NCBI GenBank assembly: GCA_004195615.1
Contig: PSPW01000002.1
Coordinates: forward strand, 1 to 58,044
Direction of reading: 5' to 3'
Origin: Methanobacteriota archaeon
GTDB taxonomy: Archaea; Thermoplasmatota; Poseidoniia; Poseidoniales; Thalassarchaeaceae
DNA length: 58,044 nt
The position numbers were made by a program, and so were the translations under genes. Of this stretch, positions 16,541 through 25,753 are shown in pieces (positions within the stretch are counted from its first letter, which is position 1; each line of letters starts with the position of its first letter). The notes beneath the pieces are model-generated. The model did not search any database. It saw nothing but the letters and a program-made list of their open reading frames with translations, and had not been told where the DNA came from.

Positions 16541-19500
16541 CTACTCCTCAAAGAGTGCTTCGATGTCTTCGGGGTTCAGCGTGGCTTTTGGTTCGCCAAT
16601 ACTCGGTGCCGGAGGCAACTCAGGGGAGGGGGTCGTTTCTGGCTTACTACCAATGAGTTCCTCGAGAACTTCGTCTAATCCTTCCAATATCATGGCATCC
16701 TCTCGATGGTGTGTTGTCTCGGGATCTGCTTCGAAAGGGCTAGTACTGTCCAATGATTTCCCGGGATCATCGAATGCCGCATCCATGTCCATCTCCTCTG
16801 GCCCCTTGGGCGTCTTGCTAGCCTCATTCTCAGTGGCCCTCATGACGAACCATGCGACCAACAAGATTGCTGCTATAGCGAAAATGATAATTCCCAGACT
16901 GGATTGGATGGTTCCAGAGATGGTGGCTGGTTTCTCGGCCACCTCCAGGTCCATGGTGAATGAGTGGCTGGAGCTATCGTCCAGTACAGTTAGCTGTGCC
17001 TTCTTCGGTCCGCCGGAATCATAGGAGAACTCGATCCACCTGCCAGTGTAATCGACATCGTTGGCAGGGTTGCCGTCTCCATCTGAGTCGACGGTGATGT
17101 CGATGTCCCAGTGGAATACTAGGGAATCCATGTCAGCCTGGGAGTCGACCGTCCCGTTGGCTGAGAGGATAACCGAGTCTCCTTCTGTAGGGTTGGAAAC
17201 GCTGGCTGAGGCAAAGGCCTCTGGAGGGGAGTTGACGACGACGAAAGAGAACTCCATCGATTCCGTTGCTCCGTCATCATCTGTGACGTGGAATATTACT
17301 GAGTCTGGGGCTGAAGACGAGTCAGGCCACGAGTGAACGAGAACACTGGACTGAACGTCGCAGTCATTTCCTACGTCCCCATCTGAGTCGGTGTCAGCAG
17401 AGGGGTCGAGGTCGAAACAGTGGACGAGGGTTTCTGAGTCATTACCGGTGTCCGATACCACTGGATTGATTGCGAACTCCTCGTCTTCCTTCAGATCGCC
17501 GAGGTTGGTCGACATAGAGGAAATCTCCGGAATAACGTTGACGACTTGGATTGGTACGATCAGGATTTCAGTTTCCTCTCCATCGTCGTCGAAGACCTGC
17601 AGAGTCGCGAGGTGCATTCCGGATGAGTTGTATGAGACTCCCAACAGTGTGCTCCTATCTCCTGTACTGGTGGAGTTTCTCTCCGGATAGTACTCGGCAT
17701 CAGGTTTCCATACGTGGACCAGAGTATCGATGTCGTTTGACGAGTCATCTGCCTGACCCCAGAATGTAATCTCGTCGCCCTCGTTGACCGTGAATACTCC
17801 TCGACTGTCGGGGAAGAGCCTCTCGTCGCCCAGATATAGTTCTGCGACAGGATTGGAGGGTGCGATATTTGTGACTTGCACCGAGTGTTGGACATAGGTA
17901 GTGGCACCGTCATCGTCAGTTGCCAGGACGCCAATGGTCAAGTTTCCCTCTACCATGGGTATTACAGTGCACGACTGGCCGACCTGGCCCTCAGAGCACT
18001 CTGCATCCCAGAGTATTTCCACTGGCGAGGATGGATTCCTTGTATCGTTGTCACTGCTATCTATCACAGCGAATGTTATGGGAGTGGTGACCACGACCTC
18101 GTCCTCGTCTGAACCAAGAGTCACCACCGGGGGACGGTTCTGTACGGTCACCGTTGAATATGTCGAGGATTTGTCGCTCTCGCCGTCTGTAACGAGGATT
18201 GTGACTGTGAAGACCCCATCATCGGCCCATGACCAATCGACAATGCAGTCATCATCCATGACCACTGCAGTGGTTTCATCGACCTTTTCGATGTTGAACT
18301 CGCATCCTACGGCACCACCATCTGAGTCGTAAGAAGAGCTGGCGTCCAGAGTCACGGTTTCGTGGGTGAGGACCTCGTTAGAGATTGAGAGGCCGGCGAT
18401 TGGAAGGCCCCCAACGTAGAGGACGAAAGAGCCCTGGTTGTTGGAACGGTTCCCATCCTGAGAGATCTCCTCCTGAGGATCTACCTCGAAGAACAAGTAG
18501 ACATTGCCATATGGTTGTGATTCGGGTACGGTCCAGTTCACGGCTACCCTGGACTCCTGGAGGCTGTCGAGTGGAGGGACAGTGCCTGATACCTCGGAGC
18601 CATCGGGAGCGGTGACGACAATGGTGGAGTATGGAGATTGAATTAGGCCTCGGTTCAATACTGGAATGGAGAAACTCAGAATGTCTCCCGATATGGCCGT
18701 GAATCCGAAGGATGAGTCGAGAGTAACTTCGTTCCCGGTGGATGGCCTGAGCCTCTGAACCGTTACTGCTGATGATCTGGTGACCAGATCGATTTCGTGG
18801 ACTTCGGTGTCGATCACTAGTGACTTTGTTCCGAGGATCTTGCCCTCCAGATGCGTCCATGCTATCAGTCCGTGACTACCTAGCTCTCCGGCACCGTAGG
18901 TGTCGTCGGGATTACTTCCCGAGTTGAAGACCAAGTGGTAGGAGCCGTTTTCATCGGTAGTGAAATTCTGGGTTTGCTGCTCGGACTCGTATCGGAACTG
19001 AAGATTCTGGTCCGCCACCCCTTGGCCTTGGTCTGTGACGTTGATCCATGCGGATATCTCTATGCCAGTGGGAGAGAGTGGGTATTCGACGTCTATCGAA
19101 ATCTCCTTCCCTCTCAAGACTGGTTGGTAGCTAACTAGCTCGTGTACCGCTAAGAAACCGAATGCCTGTTCGATTGAGCTCTTCACTTCGCCACGGATAG
19201 ATGGGCAGTACCAGTTGTATCCCATCTCGTCCCCATCCGAGTCATAGGCTGTCACGTTGAATGACTGGTAGCAACCGGGATACGCGACTCCAGAGTTGCC
19301 TTGGCTCACTACGGCCCAGCTGGTTGAGTTGGAATCGCTCGTGTCGTCCGGGATGTCAACGTAATTGCTAGAACCGCTGTATTCCGTATCCTGGTCGTAG
19401 TCCATACCCCATGTCTCCCCAACCGAGAGGGGGAAATCGTAGTTCTCCAGAGGAGGTTTGAATGTATTCTCCACACTCAGCACACCGATATCCTGCCTAA

Positions 19501-20008
19501 TCCAAGAGGCGCAATTTCCGAAGAATAGCGGGTCGAAGTATACGTCAATCGTGACATCTTGAGAGTAAGTAGCCAAGTCTGAGACTCTGATTATCTCTGT
19601 TGTCTGCATATCAACGTAGAGGCACCCACTGGTCCCATCGATCTCAATTGCACCGTCTGACTCGTAAGCACCTACTGATTCAACTTCGTAGACGAGGGTT
19701 TCATTCCCATCAATGTCGGACAGGTAGATGTCAGAAACGGTTCTGTCAAGGGATCCCTCCAGAGTCTCAACGTTCGTAGAGACGCCGGAGTCCGCTACGA
19801 AGTCTGCCACATCGAGATAGCCGTCATACATCCAGTTGTCATTAACCCGCCAGTCTGGAACATCGGTAGTACCCGTAGTCCTGGTCTGTACCGATGCATC
19901 TTCTGAGTCAAGATGATGGTATGAAAGATCTGTTACGGTCAGAGAACAAGCAATTGGAGCGAACGCAAGAGCAGCCACCATCAGCATGGCGTAGGAGGCC
20001 GGGCGCAT
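16541..20008 (-). CDS. Giant secreted PKD-repeat surface protein with C-terminal membrane anchor
   Basis: A 1155-residue protein exported to the cell surface. It has an N-terminal signal peptide (SYAMLMVAALAFAPIACS), where IAC could be a lipobox. An Asp/Ser/Thr-rich globular region of ~400 residues follows. After an IG-like segment comes a series of PKD-type beta domains, each with a SYDSDGG..., TVTILVTDGES or DDDGATTYVQHSVQV-like strand, near residues 540-1045. Asp-rich DTDSDGDVGNDCD and DSDGDGNPANDVD loops look calcium-binding. A single TM helix (GIIIFAIAAILLVAWFV) lies near 1065-1082, then an acidic cytoplasmic tail of ~75 residues. It is probably an adhesin or a scaffold for polymer binding. 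Confidence 0.85.
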   Translation of the reverse strand: MRPASYAMLMVAALAFAPIACSLTVTDLSYHHLDSEDASVQTRTTGTTDVPDWRVNDNWMYDGYLDVADFVADSGVSTNVETLEGSLDRTVSDIYLSDIDGNETLVYEVESVGAYESDGAIEIDGTSGCLYVDMQTTEIIRVSDLATYSQDVTIDVYFDPLFFGNCASWIRQDIGVLSVENTFKPPLENYDFPLSVGETWGMDYDQDTEYSGSSNYVDIPDDTSDSNSTSWAVVSQGNSGVAYPGCYQSFNVTAYDSDGDEMGYNWYCPSIRGEVKSSIEQAFGFLAVHELVSYQPVLRGKEISIDVEYPLSPTGIEISAWINVTDQGQGVADQNLQFRYESEQQTQNFTTDENGSYHLVFNSGSNPDDTYGAGELGSHGLIAWTHLEGKILGTKSLVIDTEVHEIDLVTRSSAVTVQRLRPSTGNEVTLDSSFGFTAISGDILSFSIPVLNRGLIQSPYSTIVVTAPDGSEVSGTVPPLDSLQESRVAVNWTVPESQPYGNVYLFFEVDPQEEISQDGNRSNNQGSFVLYVGGLPIAGLSISNEVLTHETVTLDASSSYDSDGGAVGCEFNIEKVDETTAVVMDDDCIVDWSWADDGVFTVTILVTDGESDKSSTYSTVTVQNRPPVVTLGSDEDEVVVTTPITFAVIDSSDNDTRNPSSPVEILWDAECSEGQVGQSCTVIPMVEGNLTIGVLATDDDGATTYVQHSVQVTNIAPSNPVAELYLGDERLFPDSRGVFTVNEGDEITFWGQADDSSNDIDTLVHVWKPDAEYYPERNSTSTGDRSTLLGVSYNSSGMHLATLQVFDDDGEETEILIVPIQVVNVIPEISSMSTNLGDLKEDEEFAINPVVSDTGNDSETLVHCFDLDPSADTDSDGDVGNDCDVQSSVLVHSWPDSSSAPDSVIFHVTDDDGATESMEFSFVVVNSPPEAFASASVSNPTEGDSVILSANGTVDSQADMDSLVFHWDIDITVDSDGDGNPANDVDYTGRWIEFSYDSGGPKKAQLTVLDDSSSHSFTMDLEVAEKPATISGTIQSSLGIIIFAIAAILLVAWFVMRATENEASKTPKGPEEMDMDAAFDDPGKSLDSTSPFEADPETTHHREDAMILEGLDEVLEELIGSKPETTPSPELPPAPSIGEPKATLNPEDIEALFEE

Positions 20009-20050
20009 GGCATCCGCATGCCGGTCTGCTCAATAACGTTGGTTCAAAGA

Positions 20051-21409
20051 CTATAGTAGGTCGGCTAGTTCGTCTTTGATCTGTTCGACAGCCTCAAGAA
20101 TCTCGTCCTTGTGTCTCGCACCGGTAATCACCATCTTGCCGCTACCGAAAATCAAGCAGACCACTTTTGGGTAATCAAGCCTGTAAATCAGCCCGGGGAA
20201 CTGCTCGGGCTCGTATTCGACCTTGTCGAAGGGCAGGTGGAAGGTCAGGTTGTTCAGATTGAGTTTCCTTGGCAGTGCTGCTAGTGGCTCTCCTTCTAGG
20301 ATTCCCCTAATTCGTGGGTCCTCGCCCTTTACTTCCTCGTCAGTGGCTGCCCTGATTCCACCATCTTCATCTATGATCTTAGTATTGATATCATCCATTC
20401 TCGCGACTGCGCCATAGTCCTCGGGATAGAACAGTGAGTAGGTTGCAACCATGTTCTGAACCTCTATTTCTACATTACCAGACTTCCCCTGAAACCAAAT
20501 ATGCTGGCCATCAGATTCGAGAGGGACAACCCAGTCTTTCTCAATTGTGTATTCCAAGTCATAGAATTTCTGTGGTTTGACGCCTATTACGTAGGTTTCT
20601 TTTTCTTTAGCAAGAATCCATCTGCTACCATCTTTCGAGCCTCCAGTGACCTCAACATTCATCCCTGTCATTACCATGCGATGCTCGTCCCCGAATTTGA
20701 GTGGGATTCCATCTGGACCATCAGGTGCGTAATTATCTGCATCTTCAGATCGAGTGAGTACACCTTTGTTGGCGTTGGTAACTACATAAATCCCGTTTTC
20801 ACTAGGATTATTTTGCCCGGCGACAAGGACACGCATTTTGTTTTTCAACGACACTCCGTCGACTGTCATCTTCTTGCCGGTGTTTATGGTAGCGCCGACG
20901 CCACCCCGTAACTTGTCTCCGACTTGGATTTTCCTCTCACCAATGACAGTATCACCAGTTCCGCCCCTGTCTCGGTCTTTGTTTTTCTTCTGCTTTTCCT
21001 TCTCCTTTACCCAATACTCGGCTGCCTTTTTGACAATTGCTTCGGTGGCAATGTAGTCTGCGTTGTCATAGGCGCCGCTGATATCCTCCAGCGAAATAAC
21101 GTCGACTGGGTCCTTGATTTGACTCAGAAGCCAAGTTTCAATCCCAGCCCCCCCAAGGTCTCCCATCATTCGCTCAATCCCGGTTTGGATATTGGCCGCG
21201 TTCTTCCCTCCCGTGCAAACAGCCCTGCCTGACCTGAACATCAGGATGGCTAGTTTGGGTTCAACTACCCTATAGACCACTCCTGGGAACTGCTCTGGTT
21301 CGTATTCGCAGTTCAACTGGATGGCTATGTCTGGGAGGTCCAGTTCCTCCGCTACTCTGGTAGAGGCTACTACATTGACTACAGTGAGTCTTTCTTCGTC
21401 GCTGAGCAT
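20051..21409 (-). CDS. tbp: TATA-binding protein with large insertions, including a phage-structural-like domain
   Basis: General transcription factor that binds the TATA box. Both saddle repeats are clear: repeat 1 at residues ~8-92 with [21 protein letters not shown] and [15 protein letters not shown], and repeat 2 with [11 protein letters not shown] (~313), [18 protein letters not shown] (~397) and [15 protein letters not shown] (~418). The protein has 452 residues against about 180-190 normally. Between the repeats lie a charged segment (~93-155) and a ~125-residue domain (~156-280) with [30 protein letters not shown] and [10 protein letters not shown], resembling a beta domain common in phage structural proteins. 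A second insert of about 50 residues (~331-380) splits repeat 2. No intein splice residues are seen. Confidence 0.92.
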   Translation of the reverse strand: MLSDEERLTVVNVVASTRVAEELDLPDIAIQLNCEYEPEQFPGVVYRVVEPKLAILMFRSGRAVCTGGKNAANIQTGIERMMGDLGGAGIETWLLSQIKDPVDVISLEDISGAYDNADYIATEAIVKKAAEYWVKEKEKQKKNKDRDRGGTGDTVIGERKIQVGDKLRGGVGATINTGKKMTVDGVSLKNKMRVLVAGQNNPSENGIYVVTNANKGVLTRSEDADNYAPDGPDGIPLKFGDEHRMVMTGMNVEVTGGSKDGSRWILAKEKETYVIGVKPQKFYDLEYTIEKDWVVPLESDGQHIWFQGKSGNVEIEVQNMVATYSLFYPEDYGAVARMDDINTKIIDEDGGIRAATDEEVKGEDPRIRGILEGEPLAALPRKLNLNNLTFHLPFDKVEYEPEQFPGLIYRLDYPKVVCLIFGSGKMVITGARHKDEILEAVEQIKDELADLL

Positions 21410-21455
21410 AGGTTGTCGGCAGTCTGCCCTCTTATAAATGATAATATAAACAAAG
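21410..21455 (-). promoter_or_regulatory. TATA promoter of the TBP gene
   Basis: On the minus strand this stretch reads TTTATATTATCATTTATAAG, ending about 22 bases before the TBP start codon. Two overlapping TATA-like boxes (about 21431-21438 and 21442-21450) lie 25-40 bases upstream of the ATG. The TBP protein may bind its own promoter, but that is inference. Confidence 0.5.
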
Positions 21456-21489
21456 AGGTTTTTCTACGTCCTATTTTCTGAAGGATGGG

Positions 21490-22479
21490 TCATAGAAATC
21501 TGACTCCTTCTGCACCCAGTCTAGTCGATAGGGGCACCCCTCCAGCCACTTCAATCGCCTCGGACACCATAGTTGGTTCATGTGTGAGGGCAACCATACA
21601 ACCACCGCCGCCAGCCCCAGTCAGTTTTGCACCTAGTGAATGGAGTCTTGCTGCACTGACCATTCGATCGAGCTTATTGTTACTGACTTTCAATTTCCTT
21701 AGACTATCGTGACAAGCATCCATGGCCATCCCCAGGCCCTCTAGGTTGCCGGCGGATAGGGCGACTAAACCAGCCCTTGTTACGTTGGCAATTGCTTCCA
21801 TTTCCTCCATCATATCCGGAACCTCAGAAATTAGCTTCGCAACCTTGGCAACCATTCTCCCCGTTGGAGAGCCAGTTCCCGAGTATCCAATTACGAGCCA
21901 TGCATCACCGATCCTAGGAGGGATGTCAACGACATTGATTGCCCACTTCCTGGAGCCCTCGGGAGTTTTCAAACTGGTATCGAAAACGTGTCTCGTTCCC
22001 GGTACTGCTCTTCCGGAAACGACAACGCATCCCCCGAGAGCACTGGTTGCGGTGTCTGTTGGGCTGGCCCGCCCCTTCTGAGCGGATGCTTCGGCCGAAT
22101 GGGCCATTTTTGCCAACATTACGGCATCGAGTTTTTCACCTGGATTCAGATAGGCGTACATTGCTGCTCCGAAAGCATTCGATAGAGCCGCGGATGAGCC
22201 CATTCCAGCGGCTGAGAAAAGAGAGCTGTCAACATCAATATCAAGTGGGGGACCAGTGTACTGGAAGATATTCTGTATTATGTGGGAAATATGTGGATGC
22301 CTTGATGGCTCGAATGATGATCCCTCGAGTTTCCACTTGTCGGACACTTCGACACTGACCCTGACCCCCTGATCTATTGCGACAGCCACAGCGGGATGTC
22401 CGAATACCACAGCATGCTCTCCAAAAAGAATACATTTCCCGGGAGCAAAGGCACTCGGCATGACTGTTGGCTGGCACAT
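21490..22479 (-). CDS. mvk: Mevalonate kinase (GHMP kinase)
   Basis: Phosphorylates mevalonate to 5-phosphomevalonate for archaeal lipid isoprenoids. It has 329 residues. GHMP motif 1 is APGKCILFGEHAVVFGHPAV, with HAVV typical of mevalonate kinase; motif 2 is SSLFSAAGMGSSAALSNAF; motif 3 is KLTGAGGGGCMVAL. The ATG at 22479 gives MCQPTV; an ATG six codons in is equally possible. The gene lies 80 bases downstream of TBP in the same direction and is divergent from the iron-sulfur oxidoreductase. With the aconitase X enzyme at 7.6 kb it suggests the modified mevalonate route. Confidence 0.93.
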   Translation of the reverse strand: MCQPTVMPSAFAPGKCILFGEHAVVFGHPAVAVAIDQGVRVSVEVSDKWKLEGSSFEPSRHPHISHIIQNIFQYTGPPLDIDVDSSLFSAAGMGSSAALSNAFGAAMYAYLNPGEKLDAVMLAKMAHSAEASAQKGRASPTDTATSALGGCVVVSGRAVPGTRHVFDTSLKTPEGSRKWAINVVDIPPRIGDAWLVIGYSGTGSPTGRMVAKVAKLISEVPDMMEEMEAIANVTRAGLVALSAGNLEGLGMAMDACHDSLRKLKVSNNKLDRMVSAARLHSLGAKLTGAGGGGCMVALTHEPTMVSEAIEVAGGVPLSTRLGAEGVRFL

Positions 22480-22564
22480 TAGGACATGAGTGTTGGCCTG
22501 ATTAGCGGTTGTTTCAAGGTCTTGTTTGTGGGCGAGGTATTCGGGTATACCCCGGTGAGTGCCA

Positions 22565-24565
22565 ATGATTCATCCCCTTCTGCAAACTTACGGACTCTTG
22601 GATGGTTGGATGATTCTCCTGATAATGGCCACTGTTTCCATAGGTTTCTTCGCTTACCAAGTCCAGAAGGCCACGCGTCTGGTTCTGATTGGTTCACCGG
22701 ATTCTAGATTCGACTCTTGGGGCCCAAGGATTAGGGAGTTCATAGTCGGGTGGCTGGGACAGAAGAAGGTGCTCAGAGATAGGATTGCTGGAACGATGCA
22801 TGTCCTGATGTTCTGGGGTTTCTTGATGCTCGCATCCGATATGTTCGATCTTGCTACGGCAAATTACTTCTCCAGTGAGTTGCTGCCGGGATTCATTGTT
22901 GGCCCATGGAACGGCATGGTTGAGCTTGGTTACACTATGGCACTGATCGGATGTGTTTCAGCGTTCGTTCGTCGGGTTGCTTTTACCCCTGAGAAGCTGA
23001 AGGGGAAATCACAACTAGAAGGTAATGTAATCTTAATACTAATTTTCACCATTACGACGACCTCATTCATGATTGAGTCCAAAGAAGATCCGAGTCCATT
23101 CTGGGAGCCGATAGGTCACCAATTCAATCAGTTTGGGCTATCGGTCAATACAGTTGTAGTGGCTTATTGGCTACACATGCTGGCAATCTCGGTCTTCCTA
23201 TTCCTAATACCTCTTTCAAAGCACATGCACTTGGTGATGGCGGTTCCGAACGTGTTCTTCCACGACATCGGGCCGGTGGCCAAGATGCGGCCCCTTGCAG
23301 TAGGAGATGACGGGAAGGCGGTTCCGCTCGAGGACTTGGACATCGACTCATTCGGTGTTAGTAGTTACACCCAGTACACCTGGAGGCAGCTAATTGATGC
23401 ATGGTCCTGCACATCCTGTGCAAGATGCCAAGATGTTTGCCCTGCCTATGCATCTGGCAAGGGGCTCAACCCTATGCAAGTAATACACGATGTTAGGGAC
23501 TATGCAAACGAGCACGCTCCACTTCTACTGTCTGGTGAAACGCCAAAGGAGACGATGATGCAGCGAATAACCGAAGAAGCAGTATGGGCATGCACAACAT
23601 GCAACGCTTGCGTAGACGTATGCCCGCTCTACATAGAGCACGTCCCGAAGCTAACGGATTTGCGTCGGAATGCCATGATGGAGACAATGGAGTACCCCAA
23701 TGTTCTCAATACTGTGATGGGGAACATTGAGTCCACCTCTAACCCATACGGGTATGGCGAGCACGAGAGGGCAGACTGGGCCGCAGATCTAGATGTCAAG
23801 ATCGGTGAACCGGCGGAGTACATCTACTTCGTTGGATGTGCGGCAAGCTTCGATGAACGAAATCAGAAGGTTGCAAGGTCGACCATATCCCTACTGAAGG
23901 AGGCTGGACTGGATGTGGGAATCCTAGGGATGCAGGAGGGATGCTCGGGGGATCCTGCGCGTAGAGCGGGGAACGAATACCTGTTCCAGATGCTAGCTGA
24001 GACTAACATGATGACATTCCAGGAGTTGGGGGTGAAGAGGATTATCGCCTCATGCCCCCACTGCTTCCACACCCTGGGGAAGGAATATGCCGATTATGGC
24101 GGGGAAGAGTTGGAAGTCTTCCACCATACAGAGATATTGGCCAAATTGCAAGAGGAGGGCAGATTGCCTAGGGTGGAGAAAAATGGCCAGAGCATTACCT
24201 TCCATGATCCCTGCTACTTAGGGAGAATCGGGGGCATCATAGATGAGCCGAGGGATGTAATCGGCGGAGTCGATGTTGAGGCTGAGAGAAGTGGTCGTGA
24301 TTCGTTCTGCTGTGGAGCCGGGGGTGCTCAGATGTGGATGGAAGAGGAAGCTGACAAGCGTGTGAATGAGATTCGTGCCAAGGAGTTGTCCGAGACGGGT
24401 TGCGACACTGTTGCAGTGGGATGCCCATTCTGTTCGATCATGGTGAAAGACGGCCTAGATGCAGTTGGCGCGGAGATGGACGTCAAGGACGTGGCGGAAA
24501 TTCTCTGGGAGCAGATAGTTGCTAAGGACTATGAGATTCAAGAAAAGGTCGCGAAGGTCAATTGA
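22565..24565 (+). CDS. Membrane iron-sulfur oxidoreductase, ETF:quinone oxidoreductase (EMO)-like
   Basis: A 666-residue fusion. The N-terminal ~230 residues contain five to six TM helices like a NarI/HdrE-type b-heme subunit (GFFAYQVQKATRLVLIG, FWGFLMLASDMFD, LHMLAISVFLFLIPLSKHMH). The middle has two 4Fe-4S motifs, CTSCARCQDVCPAY and CTTCNACVDVCPLY. The C-terminus has two cysteine-rich CCG domains (FVGCAASFD ... CPHCFHTLG; HDPCYLGR ... FCCGAGGAQMW ... GCPFC) as in HdrD. This architecture matches membrane ETF:menaquinone oxidoreductases that take electrons from acyl-CoA dehydrogenases. HdrDE- or GlpC-like functions are alternatives. A GTG at 22559 could add two residues. Confidence 0.85.
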   Translation: MIHPLLQTYGLLDGWMILLIMATVSIGFFAYQVQKATRLVLIGSPDSRFDSWGPRIREFIVGWLGQKKVLRDRIAGTMHVLMFWGFLMLASDMFDLATANYFSSELLPGFIVGPWNGMVELGYTMALIGCVSAFVRRVAFTPEKLKGKSQLEGNVILILIFTITTTSFMIESKEDPSPFWEPIGHQFNQFGLSVNTVVVAYWLHMLAISVFLFLIPLSKHMHLVMAVPNVFFHDIGPVAKMRPLAVGDDGKAVPLEDLDIDSFGVSSYTQYTWRQLIDAWSCTSCARCQDVCPAYASGKGLNPMQVIHDVRDYANEHAPLLLSGETPKETMMQRITEEAVWACTTCNACVDVCPLYIEHVPKLTDLRRNAMMETMEYPNVLNTVMGNIESTSNPYGYGEHERADWAADLDVKIGEPAEYIYFVGCAASFDERNQKVARSTISLLKEAGLDVGILGMQEGCSGDPARRAGNEYLFQMLAETNMMTFQELGVKRIIASCPHCFHTLGKEYADYGGEELEVFHHTEILAKLQEEGRLPRVEKNGQSITFHDPCYLGRIGGIIDEPRDVIGGVDVEAERSGRDSFCCGAGGAQMWMEEEADKRVNEIRAKELSETGCDTVAVGCPFCSIMVKDGLDAVGAEMDVKDVAEILWEQIVAKDYEIQEKVAKVN

Positions 24566-24660
24566 GGTGATTATAATTCTTAGTCAGAATCACTATGGGA
24601 GAATATCATTAATCGTTGCTTCCGGGGTAGGCTATGAGCGAAGAATTCAGAGTGTTCGGC

Positions 24661-25041
24661 ATGACCGTCCCCGGATTGCCATTCTGAATGGTGCAGTGCT
24701 ATCTACATAGGGAGTGATTGCATACTTTATCCAAAGCTCGGATCCCCCATCGATTACTGCTCTAATTCCCGCATTCATGGGAATGCCAATGATTCTACTT
24801 GGGCTTCTGTCCGAGAGAGTAACCCCCCCCCTCTGACAGACACCACTACATGCATGCATGTAGTGGCACTGGCCATGGTATTAGGAGGAGCAAGGGTAGT
24901 AACTCTGGATTCGGGGAGATGTCATGGCTGGCTATCGTCTCACACCTTCTGCTGCTTCAGGTTGGAATCTCGTTCATGATAGTGGGAATCAGGTCATTCA
25001 GGTATGCTCGACTACAACAAGAATCATCGGTGGTTGAATGA
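24661..25041 (+). pseudogene. Decayed small membrane-protein gene, three frameshifts and one stop
   Basis: The 350 bases before 24919 look empty, but three plus-strand frames join into one plausible ~125-residue membrane protein: RIAILNGAVLST, stop TAG (24708), GVIAYFIQSSDPPSITALIP, ILLGLLSERV; then after a C9 run LTDTTTCMHVVALAMVLGGA; then after a G run EMSWLAIVSHLLLLQVGISF to SVVE. I recall bacterial membrane proteins with S-x-TALIP-x-x-x-G and MHVA motifs of this size. Each shift is repaired by adding one base to a C or G run (24669-24672, 24823-24831, 24913-24917 approx). The last piece, from ATG 24919, could still be made as a 40-residue one-TM peptide. Its TGA overlaps the next ATG. Confidence 0.6.
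24843..24866. repeat. 24-base perfect palindrome
   Basis: CCACTACATGCA followed by its exact reverse complement, with no spacer and no mismatch. It sits inside the decayed membrane-protein gene and encodes part of its TTCMHVV segment. It lies 12 bases after a run of nine C. It could extrude as a cruciform or serve as a protein site, but chance within coding sequence is possible. Confidence 0.6.
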
Positions 25042-25727
25042 AGCCTGTGATTGGCATCACCTGCTTCATCAAGGATGTATCCTACGGGAATTGGAAGAGG
25101 AATGCCGCAATCTTGCCCTCTGCCTACATCTCAATGGTCAGCAAAGCCGGAGGGGTTCCCCTAATCATACCTCCAGCTGGCGACATGACGATTCTTCTGG
25201 AGTCGATTGATGGTCTGATAGTTGCCGGAGGTCCTGACATCTCCCCCGCGAACTACAACGAGGAGCCCGGACCCATGACGACTGAGTTCTACCCGGAGCA
25301 AGATTATTCCGAAATGGGCCTAATCAAGGAAGCACTGGACATGGACATGCCCCTTCTTGGGATTTGCAGAGGCATGCAGATCCTCAGCGTAGCCCATGGA
25401 GGGGAGATGCACCAGCATCTCGACACGACACCGGGGCACGAGGGGCATGGTGGCTTCGCTGGAGAATCTACGGAGCACGGAGTCATTGTCGAGGAGGATT
25501 CGCTGCTAGCCAACCTAATGGGTAATTCATTCACCGTGAACTCCCTCCATCACCAAGGAGTATCGGACCCCGGGAGTCTGACCGTTTCGGCTAGGGCCGA
25601 GCACGATGGCCTGATTGAAGGGGTAGAAAGGGGCGACAAGCGTTTCTGTATCGGAGTTCAGTGGCACCCCGAGCGCAAAGGGCATGACTTACTGTTCTCT
25701 GCCCTTGTGGAAGCAGCGAGGGGTTGA
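25038..25727 (+). CDS. Class I glutamine amidotransferase-like hydrolase (PuuD/peptidase C26 family)
   Basis: A 229-residue protein with the catalytic triad of the gamma-glutamyl hydrolase group: nucleophile Cys in LLGICRGMQILSVAHGG (~residue 110) and His/Glu in VQWHPERK (~210). It opens with KPVIGITCFIKD, and LIVAGGPDISPANYNE near 72 is also typical. Family members hydrolyse gamma-glutamyl compounds such as gamma-glutamyl-GABA, or poly-gamma-glutamate tails; the substrate is unknown. The ATG overlaps the stop of the decayed membrane gene (ATGA). CysS follows 26 bases downstream on the same strand. Confidence 0.88.
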   Translation: MKPVIGITCFIKDVSYGNWKRNAAILPSAYISMVSKAGGVPLIIPPAGDMTILLESIDGLIVAGGPDISPANYNEEPGPMTTEFYPEQDYSEMGLIKEALDMDMPLLGICRGMQILSVAHGGEMHQHLDTTPGHEGHGGFAGESTEHGVIVEEDSLLANLMGNSFTVNSLHHQGVSDPGSLTVSARAEHDGLIEGVERGDKRFCIGVQWHPERKGHDLLFSALVEAARG

Positions 25728-25753
25728 TGTCCAAAGTGCCACTTCAATAGGCA

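Noticed and set aside
20500-21130. Intein or group of inteins inside the TATA-binding protein
   Set aside because: The insert lacks an N-terminal Cys/Ser splice residue in a block-A context, a block-B TxxH motif and a C-terminal HN before Cys/Ser/Thr, and has no homing endonuclease motif.
24647-24859. Minus-strand 70-codon frame opposite the decayed membrane gene
   Set aside because: It is the shadow of the plus-strand remnant; its sequence shows no domain or membrane pattern.
24566-24918. tRNA or other RNA gene in the apparent gap
   Set aside because: No cloverleaf or GTTCRANYC T-loop was found; the stretch is explained by a decayed protein gene.
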